Assembly (NCBI GenBank): GCA_963576735.1
Contig: OY755197.1
Location: forward strand, 11,296,501 to 11,360,500
Direction of reading: 5' to 3'
Origin: Bedellia somnulentella
Lineage: Eukaryota > Arthropoda > Insecta > Lepidoptera > Bedelliidae
Length of the DNA stretch: 64,000 bases
The position numbers and the translations under genes are program-made. Positions 60,030 through 64,000 of the stretch are shown here, in pieces. Under the pieces are notes generated by a model. It was not told where the DNA came from, made no database searches, and worked only from the letters and a program-made list of their open reading frames with translations. The first letter of the stretch is position 1. The number at the start of each line of letters is the position of its first letter.

Positions 60030-61172
60030 CTATTCGTTTTTTTGATTGGTTTCATTTAACTCTGTCTCAATAACGGAGTTGTTAACATGTTTGATGAAAT
60101 TTTTCTTTGTTTTATCCTCTTCTGTCGATCTATACCAACATGTAGCTTCTGGGTGATAACGGCTGCCTTTATTTAATTTCTCACAAATTTTACATGGAAA
60201 TTTTTCTTCAGGTTTAGCATGTGTGTTTAATACATTACTTTCTCCATATTTTCTTTTAGGCAATACATTTTTCTTATTTACCATATGTTCATACTTGCTT
60301 ACTTCGTTAAACAAATCCACTGAGTCCTTTAGTGTTTCTCGGTCAATTCTATTCAGAATAAATTCTGGTAAGCCAGCTGCAATGAGATCTACCAATGTAC
60401 CTGCATCAATAGACCTTCTCATATCCAATAGCAGCTTTTCTTTTCGTATGGCATAGTCCAACAGTGATCCATCTTTGTATCTAAACCACAGTGCATATGT
60501 TACCGGGCTCCAGCCTTTATTTGCAAACGACTCACAAAATTTTTCTCTCCATGTTGACCATTCCGAGTTTAAAGACAGTTTTATAATCATGGAACTGTAC
60601 CAATCAGCACAACTTCTATCCATAAACAGACGGAGTATTTCAATTTTTTTTTCATCCGTTGCAATATCAAAACGAATGCACTCCTTTTCGAAAACCTCAA
60701 TCCATTGCTTGGCATTTGGGTTCTTACTTGTGAACTTTTCAATGACAAATTTATCTGCAATATTTTTCAAGTTTTGTTGTTTATTTTCTTGAGAATTTCC
60801 CACTATCTTCTCAAATAGTTTTTCTAATGAACCGGTTTCTTGTGCTCCCACAGTAACATGTTGTTTAGGATTCACTTCCTCTAAGTACTGTTCTCCAAAT
60901 TGCAAGTTACCATCGTCATCAATGTAGATTTCTTTTAGTTCTTCTGTTAATGTAATCCAGACTCTTCGAATTTGATATCTTTTCACTAAACTGTTTTTCA
61001 CTTTAGTATAGGCTGCCGTTTTCATTATCTCTTTATGATAACCAACGGCTTGTAGTGATTCTGGTATAGCATATACCTTATCATCGCTGGTTATTATGGA
61101 GGTTATCGCCAGTACATTTGATTTCCCATCACTTCCCGGTAACACCGTAAATTCAAAACGCAGCTTTTCCAT
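60030..61172 (-). CDS. gag: Gag with an unusual zinc knuckle
   Basis: 380 residues from ATG 61172 to TAG 60030, beginning only 34 bp after the LTR, so the leader is very short. The middle (about 140-300) has a retrotransposon capsid-like helical pattern (AKQWIEVFEKECIRFD, WREKFCESFANKGW). A basic stretch (KKNVLPKRKYG) follows, then a single finger C327, C330, H340, C345: CX2CX9HX4C, with a longer loop than the usual CX2CX4HX4C. The last codons CAA AAA AAC GAA TAG hold the slip site to pol. Role: particle assembly and RNA packaging. Confidence 0.9.
   Translation of the reverse strand: MEKLRFEFTVLPGSDGKSNVLAITSIITSDDKVYAIPESLQAVGYHKEIMKTAAYTKVKNSLVKRYQIRRVWITLTEELKEIYIDDDGNLQFGEQYLEEVNPKQHVTVGAQETGSLEKLFEKIVGNSQENKQQNLKNIADKFVIEKFTSKNPNAKQWIEVFEKECIRFDIATDEKKIEILRLFMDRSCADWYSSMIIKLSLNSEWSTWREKFCESFANKGWSPVTYALWFRYKDGSLLDYAIRKEKLLLDMRRSIDAGTLVDLIAAGLPEFILNRIDRETLKDSVDLFNEVSKYEHMVNKKNVLPKRKYGESNVLNTHAKPEEKFPCKICEKLNKGSRYHPEATCWYRSTEEDKTKKNFIKHVNNSVIETELNETNQKNE
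60036..60042 (-). promoter_or_regulatory. -1 frameshift heptamer AAAAAAC
   Basis: Sense A AAA AAC in the gag frame, 3 nt before the gag stop; pol is open in the -1 frame across exactly this point (overlap 60030-60051). This is one of the strongest known -1 slip sites. Confidence 0.82.
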
Positions 61173-61195
61173 TTTTATTTGACATCAATAAACAA

Positions 61196-61206
61196 AAATG
61201 TCGTTT
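61196..61206 (-). other. Putative self-primer binding site (11 nt)
   Basis: Sense AAACGACATTT lies directly after the 5' LTR and is fully complementary to AAATGTCGTTT inside the LTR (61350-61360). No TGG-starting tRNA-type site is found in the 34-bp leader. The arrangement equals that of Tf1, where 11 nt of the transcript prime reverse transcription. Confidence 0.65.
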
Positions 61207-61588
61207 TATAATGTTCTTTCTAATATTGATTTGTGAATAAAACGGTGTGTTGCTCTGTAAACAAAGATTTTATTTAAGCCTTTAATTACAACAATAAAAC
61301 TTTTCCACTTTAACACTCTTAACTAAAAAAAACATACCTGTAAACAAAGAAACGACATTTAACGTTTATTATTCACAATGTCCTTTCTTTAATAATTTTA
61401 TAATAACACAAAAACAAAGACCTCCATTTTAATTTTCCATTTCCATTTACCGGCTCTGCTTTAACGACGCAACAGTTCGCATTGCTTCTACCGCCATCTG
61501 CCGGCACAGCCGAACACCACACTGCTTTACCGACGGAGCGAGTCGCGGTCAATACAAATTAAAGAAATGTTATGACTATTTCTTTATA
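61207..61588 (-). repeat. 5' LTR (382 bp)
   Basis: Sense TATAAAA starts at 61402; the self-complementary segment begins 228 bp into the LTR (61360), 42 bp after the TATA start, near the expected transcript start. Confidence 0.88.
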
Positions 61589-61599
61589 AATATAATATC

Positions 61600-61900
61600 T
61601 TTTTGATCATTTTAATAACCGTGAACAAAAAGTACTGGATTAAAACACTAGAATAAACTGCAAATAATTTTCTATGTATAGTCTCATTTTATTCCGATAA
61701 CCGACCACAAGAATAAAACAACACAAGTATTTTTTAAGTTAATATAAAATAATAAATCCCCGTCCCTCTTTATACACACGACTATGATGTTTAAAAGAGG
61801 AGGTCAGACATTGAGAATCAGCAATTTCTTAAGCATTTTTGGGTGTTGATTGGAATAAAATATATCTCAGTTCTATAATAACTGAAAAAGTTACATTTAA
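61600..61900. other. No gene or repeat recognised
   Basis: AT-rich spacer. Confidence 0.35.
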
Positions 61901-61902
61901 TT

Positions 61903-62156
61903 ATAGCCGTGTAGTGTCGGCTTAGAATAACACTACCCCATTTCTACCCGTGGGTGATCGTAAGAGGCGACTAAGGGTATAGGGGCTTATTAAGTGATTT
62001 TTGGGCGATGTGGTTGGAGACCCGTCACCAAAAACATTTATTATTACCATCTTTTCCCCAATCAACTTCCAAAAGTGGCTGAGGAATTTTTCATTCCAAA
62101 GCTCTGGCTACCCCGTTAAGGGATTTATAGCCGTGAGTATATGTATGTATGTATGT
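61903..62156 (+). mobile_element. SINE family A ('GTGGGTGATCG' subfamily)
   Basis: Complete; AATTAT repeats on both sides suggest a short target duplication. Confidence 0.87.
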
Positions 62157-62159
62157 AAT

Positions 62160-62570
62160 TATGAAAATATTTACTAAACAATTGCCATAGTGACATATAC
62201 AAAAGAAAGTAGTTTTCGAACTCAATTAAAAAGTCTTTCTACGCGCCTACTTGATCAATGACCCTATTTACCGTAGCGCTATCAAGTGAAGTGTTATCAA
62301 ACGATATCAATACTTGATACAGACTATTGTCACTCGGTTTGAAACTATTGCAATCGGGTAACTGATTTCAATGTGCCAAATGATCCAATACTGATGTAGC
62401 GATTGCGTCGTGACGTCAGTCATAATGATATTACGTGAACTGTCACTGAGAGAGATTTTAAACATGATTTGTTGTTCCAAAATAATACAATCATCATTAA
62501 CTAACAGAAATGTTCTGGAGTAGGAACGAATCGCTCTTTACAATAAGTATTTTTAATATAATATATTAAT
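62160..62570. other. No gene or repeat recognised
   Basis: AT-rich; GTCGTGACGTCAGTC near 62408. Confidence 0.35.
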
Positions 62571-62571
62571 A

Positions 62572-62826
62572 TGTAGCTGTGTAGTGTCGGCATAGAATAG
62601 CACTACCCCATTTCTTCCGGTGGGTGTACGTAAGAGGCGACTAACGGTATTGGGGCTTTTAAGGGATTTTTGGGCGATGCGGTTGGAGACCGATCACCAA
62701 CAACCTTTATTTTACCTTCTTTTCCCCACGCAACTTCCAAAATTGGCTGAGGAATGTCTGATTCCTTAGCTTTGGCTACCTCTTTTAGGGATTTATAGCC
62801 GTGAGTATATGTATGTACGTATGTGT
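62572..62826 (+). mobile_element. SINE family A
   Basis: Complete copy, TTCCGGTGGGTGTACG subfamily. Confidence 0.87.
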
Positions 62827-62849
62827 GATAGATTACAGTTAAAAGATTG

Positions 62850-62976
62850 TATAGTAGGAGAAGAATAATAAATGTAAGGGAAGCAAGAGAGGTTTATCAA
62901 GATCGTACTAAGTGGCGATCGATAGTCTCTGCGTACCCCAATGGGAATAATGGGCGTGAGTATAAGTAAGTAAGTA
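62850..62976 (+). mobile_element. LINE family B 3' end, AAGT-tail subfamily
   Basis: GAGAAGAATAATAAATGTAA, GTTTATCAAGATCGTACTAA, ACCCCAATGGGAATAATGGG, GCGTGAGTATAAGTAAGTAA. Confidence 0.75.
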
Positions 62977-62979
62977 AGA

Positions 62980-63338
62980 TAAAGATATAGTAATAAAGGT
63001 TTTTGGTAAAACTTTCCTCTTTGTAGTAAGTAATAATAGTTATACACATCGATAATTCATACACAGTATATACGAAAAGAAAACTACGAAAATGATACTA
63101 TTGCTATTGAATGAAAGCGAGCGGATGAAATTGCGCTGGAAAGCAGCCAAGGAGCTGGCTGAATCACTAACAAAAATAGACCGGCGACCTTGAACGACCA
63201 ACGACCACGATATTACATACATTGCATAGCATTCACTAAGCATAGACGCTAAGTGAAGACAGAGGTACTCGTTTTAGAAGACCGTAACAAGAGGTAAAAT
63301 CCTCCCTATTATTCCTTATCGTGTGACTTATTGACCCA
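62980..63338. other. No gene established
   Basis: A moderately GC-rich patch (63110-63220) has short frames on both strands; no splice or domain support. Confidence 0.3.
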
Positions 63339-63341
63339 TGG

Positions 63342-63540
63342 TGTATACATATACTCACGGTCATAAATCCCACAAAGGGGTAGCCAGAGCTTCAGAACTA
63401 GACACTCCTCAGCCAAAGTTGATAAGGGACAAGATGGTAGAAATGAATTATCGTTGGTGATGTGTTTCCAACCGCACGCCCAAAAACCACTTTAAATGCC
63501 CCATAACATAAGTAGTCAAATTCTAAGCCGGCAATTCACA
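63342..63540 (-). mobile_element. SINE family A, diverged
   Basis: ATACTCACGGTCATAAATCC, GGGGTAGCCAGAGC, CGTTGGTGATGTGTTTCCAA, AAGCCGGCAATTCAC. Confidence 0.7.
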
Positions 63541-63774
63541 ATTTTATAACAACCAATTGTTACCAATGCAATCAGACAAATAGGAATAGACATATGACTG
63601 AAATTAGATATTACGAAATGGATTTAGCGAAACAGAAACATTAATGAAGACATTTTTAACGAGGCAATGTAAAAACTAAGTTTCTGAAAGCATACTTGAG
63701 TTATGTATGAGTATATTCGTAGAAGTATGTTATTTTGACTTCGGTGCACTAAATAAACTGTACAGGGTTGCAAT

Positions 63775-63935
63775 CGAAGCAAGAGAGATTTATCAAGATC
63801 GTACTAAGTGGCGATCGATAGTCTCTGCCTACCTCAATTGGAATAATGAGCGTGTGAAGAAGTAAGTAAGTTGAAATCTAATCGTGAAAGAACAGGCTCT
63901 GCTTACCTCAAAGGGAATGGATGGCGTGAATATAT
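63775..63935 (+). mobile_element. LINE family B 3' ends, AAGT-tail subfamily
   Basis: GAAGCAAGAGAGATTTATCA ... GAGCGTGTGAAGAAGTAAGT, followed by a second terminal piece GGCTCTGCTTACCTCAAAGG GAATGGATGGCGTGA (63893-63930). After this the window ends without features. Confidence 0.65.
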
Positions 63936-64000
63936 GAAAACAATAGAGTTATTACTTTATTGTAAATCTATCTAACATAAATATAGTTTAAAAAGTACAA

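Larger units (their letters stand above)
56483..61588 (-). mobile_element. Intact Ty3/gypsy element with putative self-primer (5106 bp)
   Basis: 382-bp LTRs at both ends look identical. The maximal shared sequence begins TATAA and ends TTATA, and is flanked by AATA on both sides (56479-56482 and 61589-61592). The polypurine tract and the putative primer site both abut these boundaries exactly, supporting them. In sense order: LTR, self-primer site, gag, -1 slip site, pol, polypurine tract, LTR. No env. Codon use is strongly AT-rich, unlike the GC-richer first family, so the two are distant lineages. Confidence 0.95.

Noticed and set aside
60010..60038. AATAGTA/TACTATT stem as frameshift stimulator in the second LTR element
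   Set aside because: The stem is all A/T except one G/C pair and begins one base after the heptamer, too close and too weak to rely on.
1..64000. CRISPR-like arrays
   Set aside because: Repeats recur at irregular distances with target-site duplications and tails; they are retroposons and MITEs, not spacer arrays.

Overview
The window is insect nuclear DNA, most probably from a moth or butterfly. It is AT-rich and intron-bearing, and it is packed with short retroposons and 5'-truncated LINE ends of kinds I associate with Lepidoptera. All comparisons were made by eye. There are no bacterial-style operons, no rRNA and no CRISPR.

Host gene: three exons on the minus strand (8339-8419, 6465-6636, 5477-5596) have consensus splice sites, join in one frame, and encode the linker and the start of the ZU5 (spectrin-binding) domain of an ankyrin. 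The repeat-coding exons must lie to the right or outside the window, and the rest of ZU5 to the left. A minus-strand ATG exon at 27.7 kb may be an alternative first exon. Almost everything else is intronic or intergenic repeat.

Long retrotransposons: (1) an intact Ty3/gypsy element at 34098-39981 (+), with 486-bp LTRs identical by eye; (2) an internally deleted relative at 852-4629 (-), with 564-bp LTRs, that keeps gag and part of integrase; (3) a second intact Ty3/gypsy element at 56483-61588 (-), with 382-bp LTRs. Both families have pol in the -1 frame and a canonical slippery heptamer just before the gag stop. Element 1 also has a potential pseudoknot there. Element 3 has no tRNA-type primer site; instead 11 nt directly after the LTR are complementary to its own LTR RNA, as in Tf1-type self-priming.

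Short families, used as labels below. Family A: ~250-bp SINE-like repeat starting GTGTAGTGTCGGCTTAGAAT, tail (ATGT)n, about 30 copies, at least three subfamilies. Family B: 5'-truncated LINE 3' ends coding the last ~85 residues of ORF2, tail (ATGT)n or (AAGT)n. Family C: ~360-bp tRNA-derived SINE with A and B boxes, two internal hairpins and tail (TTATG)n, about 15 copies, two subfamilies. Family E: SINE with a tRNA-Lys-like head. Family F: SINE with another tRNA-like head. Family G: CR1/Jockey-type LINE, best copy at 51.4-52.8 kb. Families A, B and C end in the same kind of 3' module (a CCCC/GGGG hairpin, then GCGTGA or GCCGTGA, then a short tandem tail), which suggests that A and C are moved by the B LINE. 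Many copies have 9-14 bp target-site duplications and sit inside one another, so a relative insertion order can be read.

DNA transposon remnants: a TTA-flanked foldback MITE at 7.9 kb, a ~135-bp foldback family in three copies, a 320-bp foldback at 22 kb, a 0.9-kb element with 140-bp inverted ends at 55 kb, and a piggyBac-like (PGBD) gene fragment with a clean intron at 15.6-16.3 kb.
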